NCBI GenBank assembly: GCA_002917075.1
Contig: NTMA01000112.1
Coordinates: forward strand, 118,883-182,882
Direction of reading: 5' to 3'
Length of the DNA stretch: 64,000 nt
Source: Hawksworthiomyces lignivorus
Lineage: Eukaryota; Ascomycota; Sordariomycetes; Ophiostomatales; Ophiostomataceae
Every line of letters starts with the position of its first letter. Position 1 is the stretch's first letter. The notes beneath the pieces are model-generated. The model was not told where the DNA came from and searched no databases. It saw only the letters and a list, made by a program, of their open reading frames with translations. This document shows positions 1-11,765 of the stretch, piece after piece. The translations under genes were made by a program, and so were the position numbers.

Positions 1-91
1 CTAAAATTATATAATATTTCTTTTACCCATCAACTGTATTCACGCAGTTGCCCACCGTGCTAATTTACTTTGTTCAATATTCACTTATACA

Positions 92-1264
92 ATGCCTGCT
101 TCATCGGTGCGACCTGGGGGTCCAGTTCTCAAAGGGCCATGGGATTTTGAGGACAGTCCACTAAGTCGCGCTGGACGCCAGCCACTTCTTTTAGGCCTTT
201 TTCTTGATCTTCAGGACCGGGGCCTTTCAACGTATCCTACGAGCACCACGTGGAAGTTTGACTACAATCTCGGGGTTGTCCGCAGAGGAGAAGAGCTAGG
301 ATTTGACCTCGCCTTCAGCCGTACACAGTGGCTACCTAAGGGCGGCTACGACGGGGAATCGTCTCTAGATGCCTTTGTCGCTTTAGGTGCCATGGCCGCT
401 GTAACAAAGAGCATTCTTCTTATTTCAACGATGCATGTTCTTTATGGCCCACTACACCCCTTACATATTGCGAAGTATGGTGCCACCCTAGATCACATCG
501 CTGAAGGTCGCTGGGGGATAAACATTGTGACAGGCCATCGCGCAATTGAGCATGAGATGTTTGGTTGGCAGCGCATAGAACACGATAAACGGTACGAAAT
601 GGCAAGTGAGTTATTTGACGTGGTCAACAGCCTCTGGCAAGAGACGGAGAATGTGACATATGAAGGCACTGTATCACCATGGAAGCTCGAGAACGCTTGG
701 ATTACACCAAAACCGAAATATGGGCGACCAGTATTAATTAATGCAACGGGTTCTCCAGCCGGCATTGATTTTGCCGCGCAGTATTCGGACCTGATTTTTG
801 TGACATCTCCTGGGAGCGCACACATCGAAAGCGCTTTGGAAACACTGCCTGAGCATATTAAAGTGGTCAAAGCAGCCGCAGAGGCAGCCGGCCGCAAGGT
901 CAAAGTCCTCATAAACCCTATTGTTGTGTCACGCGATACCACTGAAGAAGCTGAGGCATATGCTCAGCGCATTGTGAATGGTATGGATGAAGCACGAAAA
1001 CTTAAACAGACACAATTTACGTATAATAGCGATGCGCATGCGTGGCGTGGACGTCTTGACCCCGCGCACAAGAAGGGCTATAACCTAGGAGGCAATATTG
1101 AAGTTATTGGATCACCTGAAATGGTAGCTGAGCAGCTTGAAGCCTTACACAAGACGGGTATTGACGGCGTGGTACTAAGCTTTTATGATTTCCGGGTTGA
1201 CCTGGAACAATTCGGCAGCAGAATTCTGCCACTGCTCAAACAGAGATGTCTACGTGTGGATTAA
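92..1264 (+). CDS. Luciferase-like FMN-dependent monooxygenase (SsuD/SfnG/RutA class)
   Basis: A single 390-residue reading frame without introns, starting at the first in-frame ATG. The fold family is the flavin-dependent class C two-component monooxygenases. Visible family marks are an early strand with GLFLDLQDRG, an HPLHIAKYGATLDHIAEGRWG stretch after about residue 120, and INIVTGH followed by HEMFG, which resembles dimethylsulfone and alkanesulfonate monooxygenases. Such enzymes use FMNH2 and O2 to cleave C-S or C-N bonds and need a separate flavin reductase, which I do not see nearby. Length fits the family. It faces the FAD monooxygenase gene and is the only intronless gene in its cluster, so bacterial origin is possible. 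Class assignment is firm; the substrate is inferred from neighbours only. Confidence 0.85.
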   Translation: MPASSVRPGGPVLKGPWDFEDSPLSRAGRQPLLLGLFLDLQDRGLSTYPTSTTWKFDYNLGVVRRGEELGFDLAFSRTQWLPKGGYDGESSLDAFVALGAMAAVTKSILLISTMHVLYGPLHPLHIAKYGATLDHIAEGRWGINIVTGHRAIEHEMFGWQRIEHDKRYEMASELFDVVNSLWQETENVTYEGTVSPWKLENAWITPKPKYGRPVLINATGSPAGIDFAAQYSDLIFVTSPGSAHIESALETLPEHIKVVKAAAEAAGRKVKVLINPIVVSRDTTEEAEAYAQRIVNGMDEARKLKQTQFTYNSDAHAWRGRLDPAHKKGYNLGGNIEVIGSPEMVAEQLEALHKTGIDGVVLSFYDFRVDLEQFGSRILPLLKQRCLRVD

Positions 1265-1713
1265 ATGTCGTCTTCCTCCTCCAAAAAGTCAATTTGAGTC
1301 TCAAAATGAAAGATGCAAACAAATAGATCTTTTTTTGACCCTAGAATCACTGATGCCAGCTAGGCTTTTTTTTCTCTATCACAACCAGTGTTATCATGAA
1401 TGAAGCCTCCGCAGGTTATCTGAGCCCGTATTACATAAACAAACACAGCACATGTTAACAATAGCCAAGTGTAAAGCTTGCAACTCATATTAAGCATCAT
1501 GCTTAAATATATATTTATTTTCATCTCTGATATATAATGTCTTCGAGTATGTCTAGAAAAAATCTATACAAAGACTGCCAACTTCTAGGTCTACGTTTCC
1601 CTCCCACAATTAGTCTTGTTAGATGGCCTTATCCATCTTTTTCACGTCGAAATAGATTCTCCAAAAAAAAAAAAAAAAATTGAATTCATTTCCAATGAGC
1701 CACACTTTAGACC
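1265..1713. other. Intergenic, convergent 3' regions
   Basis: Between two convergent genes. A/T-rich, with an A-run near 1664-1679 and an A/T-rich stretch near 1505-1545. No gene recognised. Confidence 0.6.
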
Positions 1714-3073
1714 TTACTCGCTAAACTTTAGCGGTTTCTCAAAGGTATATTCGTGTAATTCATGGGCTTCTGTGTCTGATCCTTTCAAGAGAAGCAACAG
1801 CTTGAATAGCCGAGACCATACTAGGAGACGGATAATGGTGTCCGTGATCCATACACCCCATGCGGTTTCTGGGTGCATGATGCGAAGTATACCAGGTGCT
1901 AACTTCTGTGCTCTAGCAACCGTTGGACGTACTTTCTCATCGTATGCCTCCAACGCCAGAGTGACATCTCTTGGGTGCTCCATAAGAGCACCGGCCAGAT
2001 TGTAGGCACCAAACATGGCAAGCGTCGTGCCCATTCCAGACAGATGTGAAGCACAGTAGCTTGGATATATTAGTATCTTTCTTTATAATTCAATAGGGTG
2101 AGATGACTCACGCTGCATCGCCTAGCAGCACCACTCTGCCTTTGCTCCAGCTGTCCATCTTGATTTGGGCGACCATATCGTAGTAAAAATCTTGTGCTGC
2201 CATCATCTCCTTTACAATTCTATCACTTTCCCAGCCAGCAGTCTGAAAATACTCTTTCATCAATTCTTTTTGCGCTTCTGGATTTCGTGGCTCCGATGTC
2301 GCATTTTCCACAAATCTTTTATCGTTTTCGTTGACCACTGTCAGATGTGCCGTCGACCGATTGTTTTGCTTGTCTGGCCTCACCGTAAGCAACCGGCGTC
2401 CTTCGGTGTGAAAACAGCGGCGGAAGTTGGAGTCTGTTTTGGACTGCGGCATGCTGAAGTAGGCAGAGAACAGGCCGAGCCGCCTTATCCTCTGCTCCTC
2501 GCTCTCGGAACCCCATACTAATTTTCGCGTTGGGCTCTGTAGACCGTCAGCTCCCACCACGAGGCCAAACGACCGTGTTATCCCGCTTTTTGCAAAATGT
2601 ACTGAAACTTTATCCTCATTCTGCTGGATATCGTCAAGATAATCACCGAAAATATATTCTATTCCGGTTCCCCCGCCGCGCTCGACTGCATCACTGACTG
2701 TCTTGCTTCGTGTCCAGAGAATCTCCGCCAATCGTCCTCTCATAATCTCTATGTCACTAGTTGGATTGTGAATTTTTTCATCGCTTCCGCTTCCGAGAGA
2801 GGCCCAAACTTGGTTGTTCTTGGTGACCCACTGAACACCCTCTTCGCCTGTGGTTGAGGCCCGTATCACGCTCTCAACTCCTAGCTTTCGGATGATGGGT
2901 ACACCAACCCCACGGATGTCAACATTTTGGCCCTGTGAGCGAAGCACTGATGAACGCTCTAGAATGGTAATTCGTGGCTTCTCTGAAGGAGGAAAGGGAG
3001 AAAGAAGCAAGAAAGTAGCTAGGGTTGGACCGGCAATGCCACAACCAATAATGAGAATGGATTCCGATGACAT
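1714..3073 (-). CDS. FAD-dependent monooxygenase (PHBH type)
   Basis: Two exons, complement of 2112-3073 and 1714-2059, with a 52-nt intron (donor GTGAGT, branch TACTAAT, acceptor AAG), give 435 residues. I start at the ATG at 3073 because the dinucleotide-binding GCGIAGP motif follows at residues 10-16; no ATG-led extension upstream is needed. GADG (mid-protein) and GDAA near the splice site, followed by SGMGTTLA, are the usual second and third FAD/NADPH motifs of aromatic-hydroxylase-like flavoproteins. The reaction is probably hydroxylation of an aromatic or polyketide-like substrate; the substrate cannot be read from sequence. It is divergent from the Zn2Cys6 regulator, which may control it. 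Confidence 0.85.
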
Positions 3074-3409
3074 GGTAGATAGGAATAAAAAGCCCGTATT
3101 GGTAGATGCAATATGAAAAAAAAAAAAATCATGACACTCCAATTTGAAATTAGACAAACATATTTATATAGACGTACACCTTCTAATTGTCATCAGGCTC
3201 GAGGTTTGCTTGGCTGGTGGCTTAGATTTGGAAGCGTATTGTTAAAATCCGACAACCAATCATGTTCCTTGCGCGGACTTTGGCCGGCTTTTGGGCATTA
3301 TCCTCAAGATATTCGCCAAAATCCGTCATCCGGAATGCCCAGTCACCTAAGCATGATACACATTCAAATGAGCACCTAGTGTACGAATGAGCAGCAGATT
3401 GTTAACAAT
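3074..3409. other. Divergent promoter region, monooxygenase / regulator
   Basis: A 336-bp shared upstream region between divergent genes. Apart from the TATA-like element at 3161-3170 I see no clear operator; there is a short A-run just upstream of the minus-strand gene. Confidence 0.5.
3161..3170 (-). promoter_or_regulatory. TATA-like element upstream of the FAD monooxygenase
   Basis: On the minus strand this reads TATATAAATA, about 90 bp upstream of the ATG at 3073. Position fits a fungal core promoter. Not proven. Confidence 0.4.
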
Positions 3410-5920
3410 ATGGCTGAAGCGGATTCGACCCCGCGTGATAACAATACAGTCCCTCAGCTTAGCTGCGAGCTCTGCCGAAAAAAGAAGACTAAGTGTGATA
3501 AGCTTGAACCGTGTACTACTTGTGTATTAGCTGGTGTTGCCTGCGTTCCTGTTCACAGATTGCGGCTCCCTCGCGGCCGTCATGCACCTCGATCTGCGCT
3601 CGTTCATGAAAATGCAAGGCAGCGCATCCGTCGACTTGAAGCACTCTTGAATGTTGTAAGCCCAACGTCTGTCGGAAGTAACACGACATACCGAACACCA
3701 AGACCAGTGAGCAAAACCTGCACATTGTCGTCGTGAGATGCAGTTTGAATTCAGCTGCTGATATTGGCATTCAAGTCTAGCACATATCAAAACCCTAAAT
3801 TGTCCCATCCAGAACATACGAGGCCTGATCCTATAACAACAGATGTGTCAGAGAAGCGAACACATTTGATCCAATGCCCCGACCATTTCTGGAAGGATCT
3901 AGCTGAGGAGGTGAGCAGAGCGTTTTCATTTGGTATCACATCTGTTCGACTTTTGGAAAACCTTGACGCAAAAGCTAATTCAAGTTCCCATTGGCTATTA
4001 TTAGATCCATGGTCTCCGTGATGTATTAGACTCTGGATTAGATGATACCGAAAGCACTGCCCAGACATCCGGTCTGGTGGATATCACATCGTTTCGTCAC
4101 GGAGTCGACATTTTAGGACTGTCATGCACGAATAACATATACGACATCGACTGTGACTATGGATCTGTTACAGACGACAGGGAATTGACCGGCCAGCTGT
4201 GCCAGGTATATCTCAAACAAGTCGATCCTATCACTAAAATCCTTCATCGGCAGTCTATAACGAAGTTGTTACTACAAGGAGGCAATTACTTAGGGTACCC
4301 CGATAGGCATAGATCAGTGAATGCTCTGAGCTGCGCAGTAATGTACTGCGCTATAAGCAGCATGACGGACAACCAATGTTCTCTAAAACTCTGTAGGGAT
4401 AAGTCTAGCCTTTTGGCTGGATTCCGAAGAGCTTGTGAAGTTGCCATAGAAAAGGCGAATCTGCTCATTACAGAGGATATTACAACGCTTCAGGCCTTTG
4501 TTCTATATCTAGTAAGTGATTAGACTGCTCAATCATTATAGCAACTGAAAATGGAATGTTTCTAATGTATGGACGCATATTTCAGACTGCTAGACGGATA
4601 GAAGAAAAAAGCAGAGCGGTTTGGACCTTGCTTGCTACAGCTGTCAGAGTGGGCAAGGCTCTGAATATCCACCTCGACCCAGAAAGCTTAGGGCGTCATG
4701 AGACCTTTTTCTCACAGCAAATGAGAAGGCGGCTGTGGCTCACCATATGTCTTATGGATATCCAGACCTCATTTGGAATGACTTCGCAGCCGCTCATTAG
4801 CATCGATGAGGCTGTATCTTCCTTTCACTTACCTGCCCATGTCAACGACTCTGACTTTGGCCCGAAGACAGAAGAGCCTGTTGCGGACAGAGAAGGCTTG
4901 ACTGATACCACATATGCAATAATCAAATATAAATTGCAGCATTTTGGGCGTCTTACACATTTTGGGACAACATGGAATAATAGCCAAGCAGCTCGTGCTG
5001 AAACCAGTCGCGACCGAATGATATCACCGTCCATATTAAAGGGCTTCTCAGATAGGGATATACGACTCCAACTTGCACAGCAACTTGAACAAGATCTTCT
5101 GCGCTTTTTGCATCTCTGCGATCCGGAATCATCCCCATACGCTTGGTTTGTATTTCACAGCGTACATTGCTTCATAGCCGGAGCGCGGGTTACTGTTCTT
5201 CGACCGTTCCAACGGCTGCCAGCTGGCAGTCAGCCATTACCACCTAGAGTCCAGGGAGATACAGAATTACTGTGCTCTAGCATTAAAGTTCTTGAGAGAA
5301 CAATGCTTGTGTTTACAGACCCCCGCGGAGAAGGCTTTCGCTGGGGTGTGACAATACAGTGGCATGCTCTAGCAATTGCCATAGCTGAGTGTTATCTCTG
5401 CACGGACACGAGTATTCTTCGCAACGTCTGGCCAATCATCGAAGCATTGTATCAACATCATGAAGCGAGCACTGCAGACCTTGGCTGTAATAACCTCCGC
5501 GGGCCGCTCGTAAAGTTGATGGAACGGACTCGCCAGAAGCTGAGCCTCAGATTAAAAGACGACTTGGTTATTAGAAGTGATGGTTCAACATGTCATGTTG
5601 AAAACGCTTCCAGCAAACCAGCGTCGGATTGTGATCTTGGCCCTATTACTGGGGACCAAGAGTCGCTGCTCCCAGAGAATTCCTCTTATGAGTATCTCTC
5701 TTTCGAGTCTGGGACAAAACAAATGTCTTCTACAGCGCCTCTCTCAATACAAAGGCCACATTTAAGTTCGTTGGCTCCAAGCAGTGTACGATCGGCAGAT
5801 CCTCAATTTTCCACATTGCGTCTACCTTCGCCGGACAATGTGCTCGATATATGGGAGGATTTCGTATCCACTATTGCATTCGACGATTTTACGAATCTAG
5901 ATTCATTTTTTTATCAATGA
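3410..5920 (+). CDS. Zn2Cys6 fungal-specific transcription factor
   Basis: Modelled as exons 3410-3706, 3776-3910, 4005-4511 and 4586-5920, all joined in phase 0, giving 757 residues; the second exon could instead begin at 3755. The zinc cluster is C19-x2-C22-x6-C29-x5-C35-x2-C38-x6-C45, followed by a basic linker and a short coiled coil (residues about 65-80). The splice at 3910/4005 restores the family-typical IHGLRDVL segment, and the one at 4511/4586 restores [19 protein letters not shown] of the fungal transcription-factor middle domain. Nuclear DNA-binding regulator, probably local for the surrounding catabolic cluster because it lies between the monooxygenases and the transporters. Target sites of the CGG type were not convincingly found. 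Confidence 0.88.
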
Positions 5921-6227
5921 GTTTAAACGCAGGGCACGATAAGAGTTCCGATATGCACCATAACAGAGCATGTACGGAGCCTGGTATACACACTGGAGCA
6001 CGGGATTTCTAAGTGCAAGAGCTTTCATGGTGCTTTGCCGTACCAGTTTCGAGTTCTACAATTGCCCATAGCCACAAACGAAAAAAGGGTTTAATTTTCA
6101 AAGAGGTTGCGCGAAAAAGAGTAAAAGAACCAAGTTCAAATACCGTGAGGTTTCCTGCATCTAATGCATGCTTTATTAATGCATGTAGAAGTGTATTGGC
6201 TAGAATGCTCCTTAGAATGTAGCCAAA
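5921..6227. other. Intergenic, convergent 3' regions
   Basis: 307 bp between the regulator and the MFS gene. It contains a short ATGCATG-type palindrome region near 6163-6185. No gene seen. Confidence 0.5.
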
Positions 6228-7776
6228 TTATGCTTTCCACTTAAAGTTCATTCGATTATCCGGCCCAATCATGGCCTCAATCCTGACCCAGAGCACAGAA
6301 GCCGTAGCAGCAAATAATAACACGCTGACGAAAACTGACATGTTCAGGTAAGCACCAGGGCCTACAATCTCAGTATTTCCGCGGATTAACACACCGCTGA
6401 CAGGCGTACCGACAAGAGTAGCCATACCACGTATCATGTAGAGGAAACCATTGACTGAGGCGAAATTCTGAGCACCGAAGATCTCAACTAAACTAGCAGG
6501 AAACAAGGAGACGTATGCGCTAGCGAATAGACCGTAGGAGATGGTGAAGGCAATGAAAAAACCACGGGAATCATTTGTAGAGCCGTAGTAAGTAGACGGG
6601 AGCCAGAAACAGACTGTAATGGCAGCACTGATAAACGTTGTCAGAAACATCGTGTTGAGGCGACCCATGCGGTCAGCAAAAAATCCTATAGCAATTTTTC
6701 CTATCGCATTGCAGGCGTTGCTGAGCGCAATGAAGTTTGCACCGGCCGCAGTGCTGTAGCCTAAGGTTCGGGCATATGAAGCAAAGAAAAATACCGGCGT
6801 GTAGTATGCAGCAGCCTGGAAAATTGCCCCTAGGCCCTGGGCGACAAACTTGCGTGATTTTGCAACGCGCCAATCGACGAGGGGCACATTAAAAATGCCG
6901 TCCGCTCTGCTAGACCGGGACGCATTCTCGATGTTTATTCGAGCCTGGGATTGCGCTTCCCAGGTCATGGAGGCACTGGAGATAGAAGTGAGGACAAAGG
7001 AGAGAGCGCCTGCTACACGCAAAGAATTCCGGAAGCCGACACCATCTACCAGCGCCTTGATGGCGGGAGCCCAGACAAGACCGCCTATGCCCGTTCCTGC
7101 TAAGATAATGCCCATCGCCAAGCCTCGGCGGGTTGAAAACCAAGTTGGCGTCACAGTGACAGCTACCATGTAGGGCATGCAAGTTCCTACACCGAGAAGG
7201 AAGCCTTGGGTCAGTTCGAAGTGCCAAAGCTTTGTCCCAAAGCTGGCCAGAATCAAGGCGGCGCTGAAGATGGCACCCCCCAGCAACGCTACCCAACGTG
7301 GGGAGAAGCGCTTGGCCCATGCAACTGAAAAGGGCGCACCGATCGTCATAAGCGATATGGAGATAGTACCGATAAGATCAATCTCCGCGGCGGTCGCACC
7401 GGTGAAAGGGGTGTTGGGGATCAGGGCCATTTCATCGTACAAGGCTTGGTAGACACCAAAGGCAAAGTTGAGGCCACAACATGTAAAAATCATCAGAAAT
7501 GATGATACGACAATTGATATGTATTTCCTTCATTTGTGTGGAGAAGCTGTCAGCTCACGTATCATACTTTTTAGAGACTCAAATGCATGGTTACCCATTC
7601 ACACTGACGTGTAGTCATACATACCATTGTGATATTTCCCCTTCGGATGCTTGCTCTCTCGTATTTGTTATAGGGCCGGCATGTGAATTTGCTGCTTGGT
7701 TTAATTCAATAGATGTCTGTGATATCTCATATCCATCTTCGCTTGTTGAATTATGTGTTCCGAGCTGCACCGGCAT
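6228..7776 (-). CDS. MFS monocarboxylate-type transporter
   Basis: Two exons, complement of 7625-7776 and 6228-7527, with a 97-nt intron (donor GTATGT, acceptor AAG), give 483 residues. The first exon encodes a 50-residue hydrophilic tail ending GEISQW; the splice then reads KYISIVVSSFLMIFTCCGLN, the start of transmembrane segment 1. About 12 hydrophobic segments follow, with FSTRRGLAMGI in the first half and FFADRMGRLN after the central loop, as in the MCT (SLC16-like) group of fungal major facilitators. Plasma-membrane uptake or export of a small organic acid is the usual role. Its place between the regulator and the second transporter suggests it belongs to the same catabolic cluster. Confidence 0.88.
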
Positions 7777-8556
7777 TGCTGCTGTCTTTAGAAGATGCAG
7801 AAAACGCTGATATGATGGTGCAGATAAAAATAAAAATAAAAATAAAAGCAAAAAAAATGAGGACTAGAGGAAGCAAAAGAGTCATAAAAGATTCATCTCG
7901 GCTCACAAGGAATAAATATATTGTGTGCTAAACGACGGCGAGACTCTGGGGTTTGAATCGACGAAAACTCGGCAAGCTAGCCCGACATCGCCCATCATAA
8001 CCGCTCACTCCGTTCGGAGTATGGCTTATGTCACCTCTATAACCTACATTCTCTATTGAAGACTCAGCAATGCCGTCTGCCTCAAAAGTTTCATACGCTG
8101 TGCTGAGTATTATGACTCATCACTATATCCGGGCTTATTTCCCAAAACTCCCACAGCGACGGGCCTTCTGTAACTCAAGCGATCCGGGGCCATCCGCAGC
8201 CTCCACGTCACTAAGGGCTCGCTTTTCCAATTCCCAGTGTTCTTTATGCAAAGGTAGCCGTCGCTTCGGAGTACTCATCGTCATATCTCATCGCTTCGAA
8301 AGCCTAAGTACCGATGAGAAAGGAGGCGCTGATGTGACAAATCAGCCGATAGCACAATCTACTTTACGAGAGGACCTGTAAATTGCATATTTCACCTTCA
8401 GAGTTTCTCCTTCTATAGCAATTGAATGCATCATCTATATTCGTCTTAAGTGGAAACAAGCGCTTTAATTATTTTTAGTAAAAGCCCATTTAATATTGAA
8501 GGTTATCTTTGCAGCTATCTAGCTGAATCGTTCAAATCGATTTGCCTTGAACTGAC
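7777..8556. other. Intergenic between two MFS genes
   Basis: 780 bp upstream of the first transporter and downstream of the second. A short AAAATA tandem run lies near 7826-7850. A 103-codon open frame at 8070-8381 has no family resemblance and is not called. Confidence 0.5.
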
Positions 8557-10779
8557 TTAATACTTATAAAGATCATCGTCGCCTTCCTTGACGCCTGCTT
8601 GTTTCTTTTTGCGGTTCAGCAGGTAGTATTGTGCGTTACCAATGGCAGATGCGGCGAGGCCGACAGACACCAAGGCGAGGATAACCGTCCATCCTGTGCG
8701 GTAAAGAGGCCCGTCTTGCGATTGAAACAACTGGCTGCCTACAATTCCGGAAGTATTTGCTGACATGATGAAGATTGCGAGAGTGATTGATCTCTCGCCG
8801 GCAGAACGTGCATTTGAGGCCATCCAGGAGCCATTGATGGGGTCTTGGTCATTGGTGTTAGTTTTATCATTTCTTACTCGCCAAGAGAGTGTGTCGATAG
8901 TACATACGCCAGTTAGAACTGAAAGCGACGCTCGTAGCCAGAATACCAAATCTCATGTGTTTGTTGGTCGATGTGATGACAAGTCGGTTGCCAAGCTGTT
9001 CGCATATAAGTGTCAGCACGCAGTCGTCTTTACCAGACACTAGGCTATATTTATCAAAAATTTTGACATACCGTAAAACCCCAAAAGAGTAAGAGACCAA
9101 GAAACACCATTGGACCTCTTTTCTTTGTTTTATCACTAATCCTGTCAGTCGGCATCCAATCTCGCTTTCAAGGATTTGGCGCAAACGTACGAGACATAGC
9201 CCCAAGTAAGGTTCGTAATTAATAACATCCATGCACCAATTGAGGCCATTGCGTTCGACTTTAGTTTAGGATAGCCGAAAGAGCTGACGAGAGTTGGTGC
9301 GTAAGACATCATCGTAGAAGATGGAGAAAGAGCACTGATTGTCAAGATAACATGCGGGAGAAGCCTCCAGTTGGTCAACTGCGTAAGTTAGAAAATAGAA
9401 GGCCCTCGAATATTGTTTGTTCAAGTCAGACACTTACAACATTCTTTAGTTCTTGCTTGCTGATATGTGTATGCGTGTGAATCTTCGAAGGATCGTCTAA
9501 CAAGACTCTCCTGGAAAGAACATGAATTTCGCGTTCGTTGAAATATCGTAGCCCGAGAATAGATATCGGATTTGTGGGACTCTTGGGGAAAAGGGAAATG
9601 AAGAAGAGGCCAACAACGATGGTAAACATTCCCTCAATCTAAGCATTGTTAGACCAGACAGATTTTCGCCATGTACGCCCGAAAGGTAGACAAACTCACC
9701 AGGAACAACCACTGCCAGCCACCAAGGCCACGGATACCTCTCATCTGCAGACTAGGTCAATTAGAAGGGTGTCGCTTTGTTGACCGAGCAAGGTATCATA
9801 CGTACATTCCATAGGCAATCAAGCCAGTGCATGCCCCAGCAAACATGTTCCCAATAAAGAACCATGAAAATCTCTTGCTCGTTTCGCCACGCTTGTACCA
9901 CCTTGTGATGGTATACAAACCAGCAGGAATAAAGCCAGCCTCGCATAATCTAATTGTGTTAGTCTAATACAGTAAACTATGTATTAAGAAACAAAGCAGG
10001 AATCACAACGAACCCAAGAAGGAGTCTTGTAACCAAGAACGCCCCAAGGCCATGCTGAAACGCTTGAAATGTAGCGACGAGTCCCCTTTCCAGGCTGTTA
10101 GTATTGAACTAAGCTTCATGCTGCGGTCACTTTTCTGTCATTCATTTGCCTTACCAGGCAACGATCTGCCCACCAATCCAAATGGTTGGGCCGACTCGGT
10201 ACAAGATTATATTGCTTGGTATCTGGCTGTGGTTAGACTGGACACTTCTACCGTGACCGAAAATTAAAGCGCCTCTTACCTCCAAAAGGACAATGCCAAG
10301 GGACAAGAGTTGTTGTCCGACGTTAAACTGGTTTTGTGTAATCCCTACATCCTTTAGGAAGTTGTCTGTAAGAGCATTACCGCTATTGGATAGAGATAAA
10401 GCGTGTTAGTTGTCATCCAGTAAGTAGATGGTGGAGAGGGGATGACGTTAGATGCCTACATGTTTCCGCGATCGAGTTGCAGTCCGAAAAATGCCAATAT
10501 TAATAGGGGCATAACAAGAGTGTCCAGCCTGTACAGTATGTTAGTCTGCGTGCTCTATGTTGAACTTCAGTATATATATTCGCAGATTTCTCCTTCTCAC
10601 TTCCTGACAAGTTTGTTTTCCTCCTCGTCGGACCAGTCACGCTCAATATCAGACTGGGAGCCATCGCTTTGACTGCCGTCTGTCACAACACCCACTTGCT
10701 TCTCGTCAAAAGTCGTTTGCAATGCCATCTTGTTCAGCTCAAATTGTCCAAACGTCGTACCAGAAGTCGGACAATGCAT
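8557..10779 (-). CDS. Allantoate-permease (ACS, Dal5/Soa1-like) MFS transporter
   Basis: Twelve exons on the complement: 10601-10779, 10460-10528, 10280-10382, 10155-10222, 10085, down to 10014, 9806-9949, 9700-9751, 9438-9638, 9191-9378, 9072-9141, 8908-8995 and 8557-8843. All junctions keep frame and give 506 residues (489 if the second ATG at 10728 is used). Family marks: RKLDTLVMPLL then LDRGNIGNA in segment 1, RLLLGLCEAGFIPAGLY, a TRWYKRGETSKRF loop, GWQWLFLIEG, and NGSWMASNARSAGERSI near the end. The anion:cation symporter family carries allantoate, nicotinate, and in yeast (Soa1) sulfate and sulfonates. It is divergent from a TauD/Jlp1-type dioxygenase, which supports a sulfonate-like substrate by inference. 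The intron number is unusually high for this window. Confidence 0.9.
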
Positions 10780-11598
10780 GGATTGTTCTTTGCAGTATTG
10801 TTCTTTCTTCTTTAAAGAGGAAAAATAGATGATCTGCGGCTTGTTTTATTTCTCAACAATACCGTTTTTCTGGGTCCTGAGATCTGTCAGACAATTTTTT
10901 TTTTTTTTTTACCGATCTAGATCAGTACCTTTGTGGATAGTTTCCACGTCTGATGCTCATGCCGTTGATGCCATTATCATTAGAGTGCACGCCATTGTCC
11001 CTCTATCAAGGCTCTCCCGCATAGGCGTGGGAAGATTCCACAATATTGCAAAATGTCATAGTTTATCTCAACTGTTTCTAGAAGCGAACCCGCGCTAATG
11101 TCTGATGTTAAACAGTCTGATAATTGCGAAATAGAATCTATTCCTCTTTCACACTCAATCGTAGCACCATTACCTCCTTGGCGGATTTTAGATTCTCGGT
11201 ACCTGTCCCGCAAACCGGGTCACAATCTACCGCATGCTTGGTGTTATTGAAATGCATTTAACAAAAGAGAACAGCGCACGTCAGCGAGTGCAAAGAGATG
11301 CCTTCATGCTCCGCAACAAGAATTGGTTCTTTTTCAACTTTGTTTCCACATGAACAGATCCGAGGTGTGGTTTGGACGGGAACCTGTTGAATGGCGGACC
11401 TATCGAGGCAGCGTAATTGCGCCTAGAAAAGATATCATTATATCTGAAATGGCGCCATCGCTAGCAAGCTTACTACGCGCCTCAAAAACCTCTCTCCACA
11501 ACATCGCACATAATGGCAGCCCGGAAAATCAGATCAAGCATCCATTGGCTAGTTTGCTGGTGTGGTCTATCTTATTTTGGAAGTTTTCTATTCATCGT

Positions 11599-11606
11599 TA
11601 TAAATA
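11599..11606 (+). promoter_or_regulatory. TATA box of the TauD-type dioxygenase
   Basis: TATAAATA, 160 bp upstream of the ATG at 11766. This spacing matches those of TATA-like elements at two other genes in the accessory half of the window. Confidence 0.45.
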
Positions 11607-11747
11607 CGTAGAAGATGTCTGTGATGAAGTCAATACTTATCCGCTCCCCCTGCTGTGTATGTCAACTAACTGTCCAAATAACAAACGACAAATCAACACA
11701 TTAACGCAGGATAACATAATAAAAATAACTGAAAAATAACAAAAGTT

Positions 11748-11764
11748 AAAAAAAAAAAAAAAAA
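11748..11764 (+). repeat. A17 tract at the start codon
   Basis: Seventeen consecutive A residues, followed by T and then the ATG at 11766. If transcribed it is an unstructured A-rich 5' leader end. Confidence 0.9.
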
Positions 11765-11765
11765 T

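Larger units (their letters stand above)
10780..11765. promoter_or_regulatory. Shared divergent promoter, ACS transporter / TauD dioxygenase
   Basis: 986 bp separating two genes of likely common function. It holds a T-run near 10893-10910, a TATA-like element at 11599-11606 and an A17 tract ending one base before the dioxygenase ATG. A 138-codon open frame at 11323-11739 shows no family features and is not called. Confidence 0.5.

Noticed and set aside
7930..8000. tRNA-like stretch with GGTTTGAATCG
   Set aside because: No cloverleaf could be drawn around the T-loop-like word.
8070..8381. 103-codon frame between the two MFS genes
   Set aside because: No domain, signal or codon bias; consistent with chance.
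11323..11739. 138-codon frame in the divergent promoter region
   Set aside because: Composition looks random and it overlaps the expected promoter and TATA box of the dioxygenase.
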